A DNA stretch of 8,757 nt from Saprospiraceae bacterium (GCA_007125435.1 SLDF01000319.1:1-8757); one strand, 5' to 3'; counted from the first letter of the stretch, positions 1 to 7,002 are shown. The notes: a model not told the origin generated them from the letters alone. Numbers and translations are program-made.

Positions 1-12
1 AAGCTCTCTCCC

Positions 13-175
13 GCGTGAGGGATAGCAGCGATATGAGTGGCTGACGAATGGATAGCAGGAATATGTAGGTGGGGGCGACCGGAGGAAGCCACCAGATACA
101 TAATGACTGCCCATGAGACAGCCAGGAATACAAGCGAATAGCCCGACCCCGCGCGACAGCAAGGGGGGCACGCCC
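13..175 (-). repeat. 163-bp structured interspersed repeat, left copy
   Basis: Read on the minus strand this starts GGGCGTGCCCC and ends CCCTCACGC. It is an inverted copy of the stretch at 8460-8621. The 139 bases at 13-151 match 8483-8621 at 136 positions. The block at 152-162 differs from its counterpart and lies between a C-run and a G-run that could pair, so it looks like a variable hairpin loop. The termini (GCGTG and CACGC) are complementary. There is no reading frame of note and no sign of a transposase. Similar GGGCGTGCCCC...TCGGGCTATTCGC stretches are, from memory, common between genes in Bacteroidota; their function is not known to me. The following stretch up to the first gene (176-347) shows only a possible promoter. 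Confidence 0.85.
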
Positions 176-321
176 AAATCAAAGCTACACTCAAACCTCT
201 ATCATTGCAATAAGCTACGCGTGATAAGTCAATCGCATTGAAACGTAAACTCAATGGTATAGAGTGGGGTTGTAAATAAGGACTAAGCTTTAAATTATAG
301 AAGTAAATGTCTAAGGAATCT

Positions 322-329
322 TATTTTTG
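322..329 (+). promoter_or_regulatory. Candidate Bacteroidota -7 box for tsaC
   Basis: TATTTTTG fits the TAnnTTTG -7 consensus of the Bacteroidota primary sigma factor at all defined positions. It lies 18 bases before the ATG at 348, which would give a very short leader. I find no convincing TTTG -33 box at 19-21 bases upstream, so this rests on the -7 box alone. Confidence 0.35.
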
Positions 330-347
330 CATAAAATAGAGTAACGT

Positions 348-917
348 ATGTTCGAAAAAGATGATCTGGATACCATCATAAATACACTGGATGAAGGTGG
401 TGTAATCCTTTATCCCACTGATACGATATGGGGGCTGGGGTGCGATGCACTGAATGAAGAGGCGATTGATAAAGTATATGAGATCAAGAAAAGGCCGAAG
501 AATAATCCACTGATAATCATTGCGAGCTCGATAGATATGATCAAGTCCTATGTGGCTACCATGCACCCTAAAATAGAGACGCTACTGGTGTATCACGAAC
601 GTCCTCTTACTGTGGTATATGAGAAGGCTGCCAATTTGCCGGAGAATCTGATACAGGCTGATGGGAGTGTGGCCATTCGATTGGTAAAAGATGAATTTTG
701 CCGCCAGATGATTGAAGAGCTAGGTAGGCCGATCGTGTCAACATCTGCCAATATGAGCGGGGAACCGTTTCCAAGCAACTTTGGTCAGATATCATCGGAT
801 ATAATATCTCAGGCGGATTACATCGTGAAATACAGGCAGGATGACAAAGAACTCAATGAGCCATCTGCTCTCATCAAGCTGTCTAAAAAAGGAGAATTGA
901 TATTTATCAGGAAATAA
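348..917 (+). CDS. tsaC: L-threonylcarbamoyladenylate synthase (TsaC/YrdC/Sua5 family)
   Basis: This 189-residue protein should make threonylcarbamoyl-AMP from threonine, bicarbonate and ATP, the first step of t6A37 modification in tRNAs that read ANN codons. The TsaD complex would use the product. It is a single YrdC domain, about the length of E. coli TsaC, and lacks the extra C-terminal Sua5 domain. Visible family motifs are YPTDTIWGLGCDA (22-34), the nucleotide/substrate-binding KKRP...NPL (47-55), RPLTVVY (85-91), VAIRL (108-112), STSANMSGEP (131-140) and PSALIKL near the C-terminus. The glycine of the usual PGPLT motif is replaced (ERPLT), which I believe is common in this phylum. The ATG at 348 keeps the whole domain and follows a -7-like box; there is no clear Shine-Dalgarno sequence. 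It stands alone, 245 bp before the peptidase gene. The related YciO subfamily is the main alternative. Confidence 0.93.
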   Translation: MFEKDDLDTIINTLDEGGVILYPTDTIWGLGCDALNEEAIDKVYEIKKRPKNNPLIIIASSIDMIKSYVATMHPKIETLLVYHERPLTVVYEKAANLPENLIQADGSVAIRLVKDEFCRQMIEELGRPIVSTSANMSGEPFPSNFGQISSDIISQADYIVKYRQDDKELNEPSALIKLSKKGELIFIRK

Positions 918-1017
918 TAGTCGGACAATATGACTCGGAGATATTCTGGATCTGAGTGGCAGTCTATGGAAGTTTAATTGTTTTGTCTATAATAAAATCT
1001 AACCCGAATTTTAAGAG

Positions 1018-1049
1018 TTCGTAAAACTGACAAAAAAGAGCTAACTTTA
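1018..1049 (+). promoter_or_regulatory. Possible promoter inside element C for the peptidase gene
   Basis: TTCG at 1018-1021, a 20-base spacer, then TAACTTTA at 1042-1049 gives one mismatch to each of the Bacteroidota -33 (TTTG) and -7 (TAnnTTTG) boxes with the expected spacing. If real, the transcript would start near 1055 and its leader would carry the rest of element C. Two mismatches in AT-rich DNA can easily occur by chance. Confidence 0.25.
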
Positions 1050-1100
1050 CTGACAAATCAAGCAAAGCGGCTTATTCTGAAGCTATTCGAAGCCGTAATA

Positions 1101-1133
1101 CCCGCCTGCTACCATCGACAGGTGGCGGGCAGG
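1101..1133 (+). repeat. GC-rich REP-like hairpin
   Basis: CCCGCCTGCTACC (1101-1113) can pair with GGTGGCGGGCAGG (1121-1133) around the 7-base loop ATCGACA. Counting G-U pairs, 12 of 13 positions pair as RNA. It is much richer in GC than its surroundings and interrupts the similarity between elements C and B. No T-run follows it, so it is not a standard terminator. It lies 29 bases upstream of the peptidase ATG, so it would sit in that gene's leader. Confidence 0.7.
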
Positions 1134-1162
1134 GATTTTCTAATGTATAATTCGGGATTAAT

Positions 1163-3085
1163 ATGAGGAACTTACTTTTTATACTCTTCGTGATTGTATT
1201 GTCCTACGGTGCTATGGCGCAGAGTGTTTATCAAGACGATCTGCACTACAGAGTCGAGATCGATCTGAAAGCACTAGACATCAGTAATCTTACTGAGGCC
1301 GGGGTGGAACTGTGTCATGCATTCAGGACAGATCGGCATACGCTTATCACTGAGCTGTCCGGGCAGGAGCTGAGTTGGCTTGCAGACTATGCAGGATCGA
1401 TCGAGATATTGATAGAAGACATGGAGAGCTATTATCAAAATCGCATATCAAAAGAAATGGCGGAGCTGGATATCAGTACTTTCAAATCTGGCGGTGTAAG
1501 TCAATTTTCTCTAGGGTCGATGGGAGGTCAAAAGACTCTCGATGAAGTACTGTCAGATCTGGACAGTATGGCATCGAGGTATCCTGACTTGATCACAGAG
1601 CGATTCAGCATAGGTCAGTCTTATGAGGGTAGAGAAATATGGGCGGTGATGATGGGTACAGAGATGGATTCGATAAAGCCTATGGCGATGTACAATTCAC
1701 TAATCCATGCCAGAGAGCCGAGTTGTATGATGGCCGTTGTGTATTACATGTGGTGGCTGCTTGAGAACTATGGTGTTGACGAGGAAGCTACATTTATCTT
1801 GGACAATCGTCACCTGGCTTTTATCCCGGTACTTAATCCAGATGGCTATGAATACAACAGGACTATAGCGCCAGATGGCGGAGGACTACAGAGAAAAAAT
1901 AGGCGCCCTGTCGGAGATAACTGGCAAGGCGTAGATCTAAATCGAAACTTTGGCCCACAGGAGTTTTGGGACCATATAAGTGGTGGGTCGAGCACCAATC
2001 CCGGTAGTCAGATATACCGGGGTGAAGCGCCATTTAGTGAGCCGGAGACACAGGCACTCAAGGCATTTGTAGAGGCCTTTGACTTTAAGACGGCATTTAA
2101 CTACCACTCATTTAGTGACCTCTTGATCTATCCCTATGGCGTGACTGAGGAGCTTCCAAAGGATAGTGTAGTATTTTTAAACTACGGTCGTGATATGACA
2201 AAAGAAAATGGCTATTTACTCGGTACAGCCTTACAGACCGTAGGCTACAAAGTAAGGGGTGTCGCTGACGATTGGTTTTATGGACCTGAGGAGGGCAATG
2301 AAAATGGCAGGGCACCAATCATATCTTTTACGCCGGAAGTGGGAAGCTTTAATGATGGATTTTGGCCGGCGCCATCGAGAATCATCTCGCTTTGTGAAGA
2401 CAATTTGCTGGCTAATCAATTACTTTCAAGATATGCAGGCCCTGAACTGGTGGTAGACCCGGATCAAATGCCTGAAGTGGATCAGACCACACTATTGGCG
2501 ACTGAAGTCAATCGTATTTCATTTACTTTTAATCAGGTACACAACTATGGAAGAACGGCGTTCGATGGTGCATACTGGCGGTTGAGCTCTAGTAGTGAAT
2601 ATGTAGATGTATTGATAGATGAACAGCCGTTTGGAGAACTCTTACCCGGAGATTTTGTCAGCGGACAGACCTCGGAGTTTCTCGTGAATGCTGTAAACCC
2701 TGAGGATACTTCTATGTCTGTAGAGCTGATGCTTGAGTTAGTAGTTCCCGGATCATTTACCCAAGCTTCATGGATATTCACATTGCCAATAGAGGCTATG
2801 CCGACATCCGTGCAGTCCGAGAACCAGATCAATACAACATTGTCTTCATCGCCAAACCCCTTTGAGGAACAAACGGTAATTTCTTTTGAAGTGCTAAATG
2901 ACAGCAATGTCAGCTTTACCCTTGTTGATATGAATGGGCGCGTGGTTTACAGGAGTGGTAATCAGGTTTATGGAGCAGGTCATCACGACTTTTTACTAAG
3001 TGGAGAACATCTTGTAAAAGGCACTTATATCCTTCAGATGAGAGTAGGACATCATGTCGTGAATCGCAGATTGGTGAAGCAGTAA
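1163..3085 (+). CDS. Secreted M14 zinc carboxypeptidase with type IX secretion sorting domain
   Basis: This 640-residue metallocarboxypeptidase should remove C-terminal residues from peptides outside the cell or at its surface. Residues 1-20 form a signal peptide ending AMAQ. Residues 24-95 resemble the N-terminal segment often found before bacterial M14 domains, possibly a propeptide. The catalytic domain spans about 122-425 and appears complete. Zinc ligands are H182 and E185 (HAREP) and H315 (NYHS). Substrate-binding residues are R244 (RKNRR) and N260-R261 (DLNRNF), with Y373 (DWFYG) at the position of carboxypeptidase A Tyr248. The general base is E392 (TPEVG). A beta-rich linker follows. 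Residues 561-640 are a type A sorting domain: PNPF, then LVDMNGRVV, KGTYILQM and a basic end RRLVKQ. This domain is recognised by the type IX system and usually removed on export or anchoring. The ATG at 1163 is set by the signal peptide. Side-chain preference cannot be read with confidence. Confidence 0.94.
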   Translation: MRNLLFILFVIVLSYGAMAQSVYQDDLHYRVEIDLKALDISNLTEAGVELCHAFRTDRHTLITELSGQELSWLADYAGSIEILIEDMESYYQNRISKEMAELDISTFKSGGVSQFSLGSMGGQKTLDEVLSDLDSMASRYPDLITERFSIGQSYEGREIWAVMMGTEMDSIKPMAMYNSLIHAREPSCMMAVVYYMWWLLENYGVDEEATFILDNRHLAFIPVLNPDGYEYNRTIAPDGGGLQRKNRRPVGDNWQGVDLNRNFGPQEFWDHISGGSSTNPGSQIYRGEAPFSEPETQALKAFVEAFDFKTAFNYHSFSDLLIYPYGVTEELPKDSVVFLNYGRDMTKENGYLLGTALQTVGYKVRGVADDWFYGPEEGNENGRAPIISFTPEVGSFNDGFWPAPSRIISLCEDNLLANQLLSRYAGPELVVDPDQMPEVDQTTLLATEVNRISFTFNQVHNYGRTAFDGAYWRLSSSSEYVDVLIDEQPFGELLPGDFVSGQTSEFLVNAVNPEDTSMSVELMLELVVPGSFTQASWIFTLPIEAMPTSVQSENQINTTLSSSPNPFEEQTVISFEVLNDSNVSFTLVDMNGRVVYRSGNQVYGAGHHDFLLSGEHLVKGTYILQMRVGHHVVNRRLVKQ

Positions 3086-3306
3086 CCTATTACTTTTGAT
3101 TAGGGTTAGAGATTACAGTAAAAAGATGCACTCACTTTAGACTATCTTTAAAGACGTTTTCAGTCGCTGAACTGCAAAGTTCTTTAAATTTGCTGCATGT
3201 TAATTATAATTCATGATTCCGCAGCAGGTACAAGTGGAGTCTTGAATTTAACGACTGTTATTGCTTCACCTTATGTTTTGTACTTAGTAGGCATTGCGTA
3301 AGCTTC
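3086..3306. other. Convergent intergenic gap
   Basis: This separates the 3' ends of the peptidase and hydroxylase genes. A weak nested inverted repeat is present: TTTAAAG (3147-3153) with CTTTAAA (3182-3188), enclosing TTCAG-TCG-CTGAA. It could help end transcription, but there is no clean T-run. A 34-codon plus-strand reading frame (3197-3301, hydrophobic, starting MLIIIHDSAAG) is also present. It has no recognisable homology, and I do not call it a gene. Confidence 0.4.
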
Positions 3307-4581
3307 TCACCTTAAAGGGCTCAAAGTTGCCTTAAGTCCCTGACCTTTTTTCTGTAATATGACCAAAGATATACCGGCGGAAAAAGCGATGTATGTCGCT
3401 ATGATATGCGGTGCATAAACAAAATACTCCTGTGCATTAAACCAACCAGAGGTATAGTACATCAACGCTATTCCGGTAATAAGCTTTAACATCTCAAATG
3501 GCAGAGCTATAGGCGATTTGTCCATTAACGATGTGTATGCAAATATAGAAATAGCAAGCCAGCCACAATACAGCAATACATCCAGAAATGTAAACTGGGC
3601 AATATTATAAAGCACATAATACAGTAAAACGAAGTGTACAACTAACTGAACCCACGTCCATACCCTTAATAATGGGCCCGGTCGGCTATCATATTTGATC
3701 TGAGTATAGGCATCATCTATGTATTCGATGGGATACTTCTGTGACACATCTTCGGGCCTCCATCCGGTAGGCATAAACCAAATGCGAATTTTGTCCCACC
3801 ATGATTTTGTGTGCCAGGCATCTACAATGATTTGCCACAGATGCATATAATTGATGATGAATGGATTCCAGGTTTTCGCTTGCTTTTTAATGCCATATAC
3901 AGGTGGCTTTTCAGGTAACTCTTCTTGAAAAGTGCCAAACCACTTATCCCATACAATAAATATCTGACTGAAGTTTTTGTCCAAATACTCTTTATTGATA
4001 GCATGGTGGACTCTGTGATGTGAAGGTGTGACTAATACGTGCTCTAAAATACCCATCTTATCAATAAGCCGGGTATGGTACCAAAACTGTGCGAAAAGGT
4101 GCAGAGGTGCCATCAAAGCAACCACTTCCGTAGGAATACCTATGAGCGCCATAGGAATATAAAGAAAGAAGTAAATGCTAACAACTGCTGAGATGGATTG
4201 GCGAAGAGCGCACGCCAGGTTAAACTCCTCACTACTGTGGTGTATGATGTGGCGATTCCAAAATACGTTAATAATATGATCAAATCTATGAGACCAGTAG
4301 CCCACAAAATCCAGCCCAATAAAGCATAGAACGTATACCAATATGGTATTATCAATAGAAAATAAGGCAAGATGCCCTACCATCCAATCGTAAGAAATGA
4401 TAATAATGCTAAGCCCTAATACAGACTTCATGACATTAGTCATGCCTGAGCTGAGGCTGGATACCGTATCCATATCTCTATTGACATACACACCTTTATA
4501 GCGACCAAATATTTCTTCGATCAATATGAGTATCATAAATGCCGGAATGGCATAAGTCAGTGCAGTTGCGTATGCTTCCAT
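3307..4581 (-). CDS. Alkylglycerol-monooxygenase-like membrane hydroxylase (fatty acid hydroxylase/sterol desaturase superfamily)
   Basis: This 424-residue multi-pass membrane protein has the eight-histidine di-iron signature of the superfamily: HRFDH (98-102), HIIHH (111-115) and HHRVHH (188-193), with a further H169 between the last two. The sequence around them is much closer to animal alkylglycerol monooxygenase (TMEM195/AGMO) than to C-5 sterol desaturases. Points of likeness are HHSSEEFN followed by ALRQS (114-129), QFWYHT (165-170), TPSHHRVHH (185-193), the DKNFSQ...VWDKWFGTF run (201-218) and PVYGI (227-231). AGMO splits ether-linked glycerolipids using O2 and tetrahydrobiopterin, so a lipid ether or alkyl-chain hydroxylation is the likely chemistry. 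The bacterial substrate is inferred. Hydrophobic segments lie near 7-24, 50-69, 79-97, 128-160 and four more in 309-410. The ATG follows a good -7 box. It is a single gene separated from the epimerase by element A. Confidence 0.87.
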   Translation of the reverse strand: MEAYATALTYAIPAFMILILIEEIFGRYKGVYVNRDMDTVSSLSSGMTNVMKSVLGLSIIIISYDWMVGHLALFSIDNTILVYVLCFIGLDFVGYWSHRFDHIINVFWNRHIIHHSSEEFNLACALRQSISAVVSIYFFLYIPMALIGIPTEVVALMAPLHLFAQFWYHTRLIDKMGILEHVLVTPSHHRVHHAINKEYLDKNFSQIFIVWDKWFGTFQEELPEKPPVYGIKKQAKTWNPFIINYMHLWQIIVDAWHTKSWWDKIRIWFMPTGWRPEDVSQKYPIEYIDDAYTQIKYDSRPGPLLRVWTWVQLVVHFVLLYYVLYNIAQFTFLDVLLYCGWLAISIFAYTSLMDKSPIALPFEMLKLITGIALMYYTSGWFNAQEYFVYAPHIIATYIAFSAGISLVILQKKGQGLKATLSPLR

Positions 4582-4600
4582 TTGGTTGATTTAACGTTGC

Positions 4601-4632
4601 CAAAAATAAAAGAATTCCATCAGACTTAGAAA
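4601..4632 (-). promoter_or_regulatory. Candidate Bacteroidota promoter for the AGMO-like gene
   Basis: On the minus strand, TTTC (4629-4632), a 20-base spacer and TATTTTTG (4601-4608) match TTTG-N20-TAnnTTTG with one mismatch in the -33 box and none in the -7 box. The -7 box ends 19 bases before the ATG at 4581, giving a short leader. Element A lies 15 bases upstream of the -33 box. Confidence 0.45.
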
Positions 4633-4647
4633 AAGCCGAATGATTTT

Positions 4648-4745
4648 TTAACCCGCTTTATGCATTAGGGTTTCGTAGTGAGGGTTTAAATCGACGAAGC
4701 CGTTTAAATCCGTAATAGAATTCGCTAATGCATAAAGCGAGTTAA
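4648..4745. repeat. Palindromic element A (short form of the A/B/C family)
   Basis: The outer arms TTAACCCGCTTTATGCATTAG (4648-4668) and 4725-4745 are inverted copies matching at 20 of 21 positions. Pairing continues imperfectly inward through 4671-4690 and 4702-4722, leaving a small loop around CGACGAAG. So almost the whole 98 bp is one long hairpin. The outer parts align closely with both ends of element B (7417-7467 and 7652-7701), but B's inner nested arms are absent. Both ends carry TTAA. No coding capacity. It lies between the epimerase stop and the hydroxylase promoter, both genes being on the minus strand. Confidence 0.9.
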
Positions 4746-4813
4746 TCCCAGTTATCAGTTACATTATTGTCAAAGCATAATTGTATGTATTCGGCGATCT
4801 GCCATAATACACA

Positions 4814-5806
4814 TCATACGTACTGTCGATACCAGGAAACAAATTGCTCCAGACCTTGCTTAATGTCTGTATCCGGTTTATACCCGATCAACTTTTCTAA
4901 CGCAGTGGTATCAGCACATGTGGATATAACATCTCCCGGCTGTGGTGGTAGAAATATTTTATCTGCCTTGATCTTGAGCAGGTCTTCTAAGGCTGCAATA
5001 AAATCCATCAACCTTACAGGTTGACTATTGCCAATGTTTGTAATTCTATAGGGTGGTTCCTTTTCATCAACATCAGGAGGTTTATTCATCAGCCTTTTTA
5101 CAGCTGCAACGGCATCATCTATATAGGTAAAATCTCTAAGCGACTGCCCATGATTATAGACATCTATGGGCTGCTGATTGATAATAGCTTTAGTAAATTT
5201 ATAGTACGCCATATCAGGCCTTCCCCATGGACCATACACTGTAAAGAACCGCATCCCTGTACAAGGTATTCTAAACAAATGTGCATAAGAATATGCGATG
5301 ACCTCGTTCGACTTTTTACTGGCCGCATATAGGCTAACCGGCATATCCGTGGGGTCGTCTATGCCAAATGCTTCTTTATTACTATTGCCATATACAGAGC
5401 TGGATGAAGCGAAAAGGAAATGCTTAGGTGGATGATGTCTACAGGCCTCAAGTAAATTTACAAACCCTATTAAATTGCTTTCTACATAGGATTGCACATG
5501 TTTTTCTGAAGCTCTTACTCCTGCCTGTGCAGCCAGATTGACGATGATGTCAAAAGATTGACCTGCCAGCAATTGGTTAATAAATACGTGATCAGATATG
5601 GAGCCACTGATAAATGTAAGGTGACCTTTGCATACAGACTTATCTCTTTGAAGTTTGTCTAATTGTTTGAGCCTTGCCTCTTTAAGAGACACATCATAAT
5701 AAGGTGATAAATTATCAATGCCTACTATCTCATGGTCGTCTTGAAGTAAGGCCCTACATAAGTGATATCCTATGAAGCCGGCTGCTCCGGTTACCAATAT
5801 ACGCAT
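4814..5806 (-). CDS. UDP-glucuronate 4-epimerase (extended SDR family)
   Basis: This 330-residue cytoplasmic enzyme should interconvert UDP-glucuronate and UDP-galacturonate through a 4-keto intermediate with tightly bound NAD. It supplies galacturonate for capsule, lipopolysaccharide or other surface glycans. The Rossmann motif is TGAAGFIG (6-13), with D31 placed to bind the NAD ribose. The catalytic triad is visible as S135/S136 in the SSSSVYG run (134-140) and Y160 with K164 (YAASKK). The stretch FFTVYGPWGRPDMAYYKF (187-204) is the hallmark separating glucuronate epimerases from GalE, and RDFTYIDD (224-231) is typical too. The length is normal for the family. The ATG at 5806 sits directly before the nucleotide-binding strand. 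No glycosyltransferase or other sugar-nucleotide gene is next to it in this window. It is separated by 188 bp from the dehydrogenase upstream. A related uronate-sugar epimerase specificity is possible. Confidence 0.9.
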   Translation of the reverse strand: MRILVTGAAGFIGYHLCRALLQDDHEIVGIDNLSPYYDVSLKEARLKQLDKLQRDKSVCKGHLTFISGSISDHVFINQLLAGQSFDIIVNLAAQAGVRASEKHVQSYVESNLIGFVNLLEACRHHPPKHFLFASSSSVYGNSNKEAFGIDDPTDMPVSLYAASKKSNEVIAYSYAHLFRIPCTGMRFFTVYGPWGRPDMAYYKFTKAIINQQPIDVYNHGQSLRDFTYIDDAVAAVKRLMNKPPDVDEKEPPYRITNIGNSQPVRLMDFIAALEDLLKIKADKIFLPPQPGDVISTCADTTALEKLIGYKPDTDIKQGLEQFVSWYRQYV

Positions 5807-5829
5807 GGTATCATCAGTTGTTGAACCGA

Positions 5830-5862
5830 CAAAGAGACAATTTTTTTATAACATGAGTCAAT
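5830..5862 (-). promoter_or_regulatory. Possible promoter for the UDP-glucuronate epimerase gene
   Basis: On the minus strand, ATTG (5859-5862), a 21-base spacer and TCTCTTTG (5830-5837) give one mismatch to each of the TTTG and TAnnTTTG boxes. The -7 box ends 23 bases before the ATG. Support is weak because both boxes are imperfect. Confidence 0.28.
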
Positions 5863-5890
5863 AAAGCTTGTAGAAAAATTGTTAGTACAT

Positions 5891-5935
5891 TAAATATTCA
5901 CTGACGGACACGTTAAATTTGTTCAGTAATATTTA
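5891..5935. repeat. AT-rich inverted repeat upstream of the epimerase gene
   Basis: TAAATATTCACTGA (5891-5904) pairs with TCAGTAATATTTA (5923-5935) with a single bulged C, around an 18-base loop. A run of nine A follows on the plus strand. The T-run is therefore on the wrong side of the hairpin to terminate transcripts of the minus-strand dehydrogenase gene. It could be a regulator binding site or a decayed palindrome. Confidence 0.55.
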
Positions 5936-5994
5936 AAAAAAAACCATGTGTGTTATTTCAAATCAAAGTGAGTAGGCTTTAATTGTATCTGCAC

Positions 5995-7002
5995 CTAAGG
6001 TATAAATGTCCCTGATGAAGATATGATACCTCTTTGTTTCATAATAGCCCAATTGTCCAGTTGTCTAATCGTCTTGACTGCCATAGACTTTAGTGATTCT
6101 TTAGTCAGAAAACCCTGATGCCCTGTTATAAGCACATTTGGCAATTTTCGTAAAGTGTTAAATACAGCGTCTTGCACAGGAATATGACCGCGATAATTAA
6201 AAAATATACGACCTTCATTTTCATAAACATCAAGAGCGGCTCCACCTATTTTCCCTTCCTGTAATGTCTCTATCAAATCCAAGGTATGGATCAACCCCCC
6301 TCTACCGACATTTATTAATAATGCTGAGGACTTCATCATTTCCATAGCACGGCGGTCGATAGCATAGTGATTTGTTGAAGTAAGGGGACAAGACAGTATG
6401 ACGACATCACTCTTCTTCAAAAGCTCTTCTTCACGTACATACTTTATACCTAATTCTTTAACCAATTTCTGATTGGGTTCTGGGTCACACCCTAGTATTT
6501 CGCATCCAAAGCCCTGCAAAATTCTAGCAATATGACTACCTATTTTTCCGGTACCCATTATACCAACTGTTTTATTGAACATTTCAAATCCAACCAGTCG
6601 GTCCAATCTGAAATCATCTTTTGCCATTAATTTTTGGCCCAGTTGAATTTTTCTATTTAGAGACAATAAAAGTGTGATGGCATGTTCTGCGACAGATCGA
6701 CTGGCGTAATCCTGGATGCAAGCTACCTTCATACCAATATTTTTGGCATACTCGATATCTACTTGATCAGTGCACGTAGATCTATAAATAAGAAATCTAA
6801 TACCGCAATGATAAAGCCTATCGATGATAGCTGACGGAGCACTGTCATTCGAAAATAATATAGCGGCTTCGTAGCCCTCTGCCAATGATGAGGATAAACT
6901 GTTGAGAGGCTGCCGGGTAAAACTGAGTTGGTGTTTACCCCCTGCACTAGACTCTAGATACGGCTTATCAAATCCATGTGTACTGTAGACAATGGTCTTC
7001 AT
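5995..7002 (-). CDS. ldhA: D-lactate dehydrogenase (D-2-hydroxyacid dehydrogenase, LdhA type)
   Basis: This 335-residue cytoplasmic NAD-dependent enzyme most likely reduces pyruvate to D-lactate, regenerating NAD+ under low-oxygen or overflow conditions. The nucleotide-binding motif is VGIMGTGKIG (146-155), with D173 as the NAD ribose-binding acid. The catalytic residues are all present: R234 in NVGRGG, E263 in DVYENEG and H295 in TGHQ. They fall at almost the same positions as in E. coli LdhA (R235, E264, H296). The substrate-side stretch ASRSVAEHAITLLLSLNRK (100-118), the QDAVFNTL run (277-284) and TGHQGFLTKE (293-302) are typical of D-lactate dehydrogenases rather than phosphoglycerate dehydrogenases. 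The loop RSTCTDQVD (74-82) departs from the common RCAGFNNVD form, so use of another 2-keto acid is possible. It is first in a run of three minus-strand genes, with a leader of roughly 100 bp if the promoter suggested at 7111-7142 is real. Confidence 0.88.
   Translation of the reverse strand: MKTIVYSTHGFDKPYLESSAGGKHQLSFTRQPLNSLSSSLAEGYEAAILFSNDSAPSAIIDRLYHCGIRFLIYRSTCTDQVDIEYAKNIGMKVACIQDYASRSVAEHAITLLLSLNRKIQLGQKLMAKDDFRLDRLVGFEMFNKTVGIMGTGKIGSHIARILQGFGCEILGCDPEPNQKLVKELGIKYVREEELLKKSDVVILSCPLTSTNHYAIDRRAMEMMKSSALLINVGRGGLIHTLDLIETLQEGKIGGAALDVYENEGRIFFNYRGHIPVQDAVFNTLRKLPNVLITGHQGFLTKESLKSMAVKTIRQLDNWAIMKQRGIISSSGTFIP

Larger units (their letters stand above)
1000..1160 (+). repeat. Palindromic element C (diverged relative of elements A and B)
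   Basis: The ends are complementary: TAACCCGAATT at 1000-1010 pairs with AATTCGGGATTA at 1149-1160, with one bulged base. Bases 1054-1086 match 7572-7604 of element B at 28 of 33 positions. The GAAGCCGTAATA at 1089-1100 and the TAATGTATAA at 1141-1150 also recur in B in the same order. C therefore looks like a decayed or rearranged family member. It differs by missing B's GGAGATTCACGA arms and by containing a GC-rich hairpin at 1101-1133. It ends two bases before the start codon at 1163. Confidence 0.7.

Noticed and set aside
2545..2907. 120-codon minus-strand frame inside the peptidase gene
   Set aside because: It is antisense to a well-supported peptidase reading frame, with low-complexity Ser/Thr-rich content and no motif.
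3213..3273. Minus-strand 19-codon frame (GEAITVVKFKTPLVPAAES) downstream of the hydroxylase gene
   Set aside because: It looks somewhat protein-like but is too short, is preceded at once by a stop, and overlaps an equally open frame on the other strand.
4648..4745. Element A as a Rho-independent terminator for the epimerase gene
   Set aside because: The stem is long enough, but on the minus strand it is followed by an A-run rather than a T-run, and the same sequence recurs as a repeat elsewhere.
4767..5332. Plus-strand frames opposite the epimerase gene
   Set aside because: Shadows of a complete, conserved gene on the minus strand.
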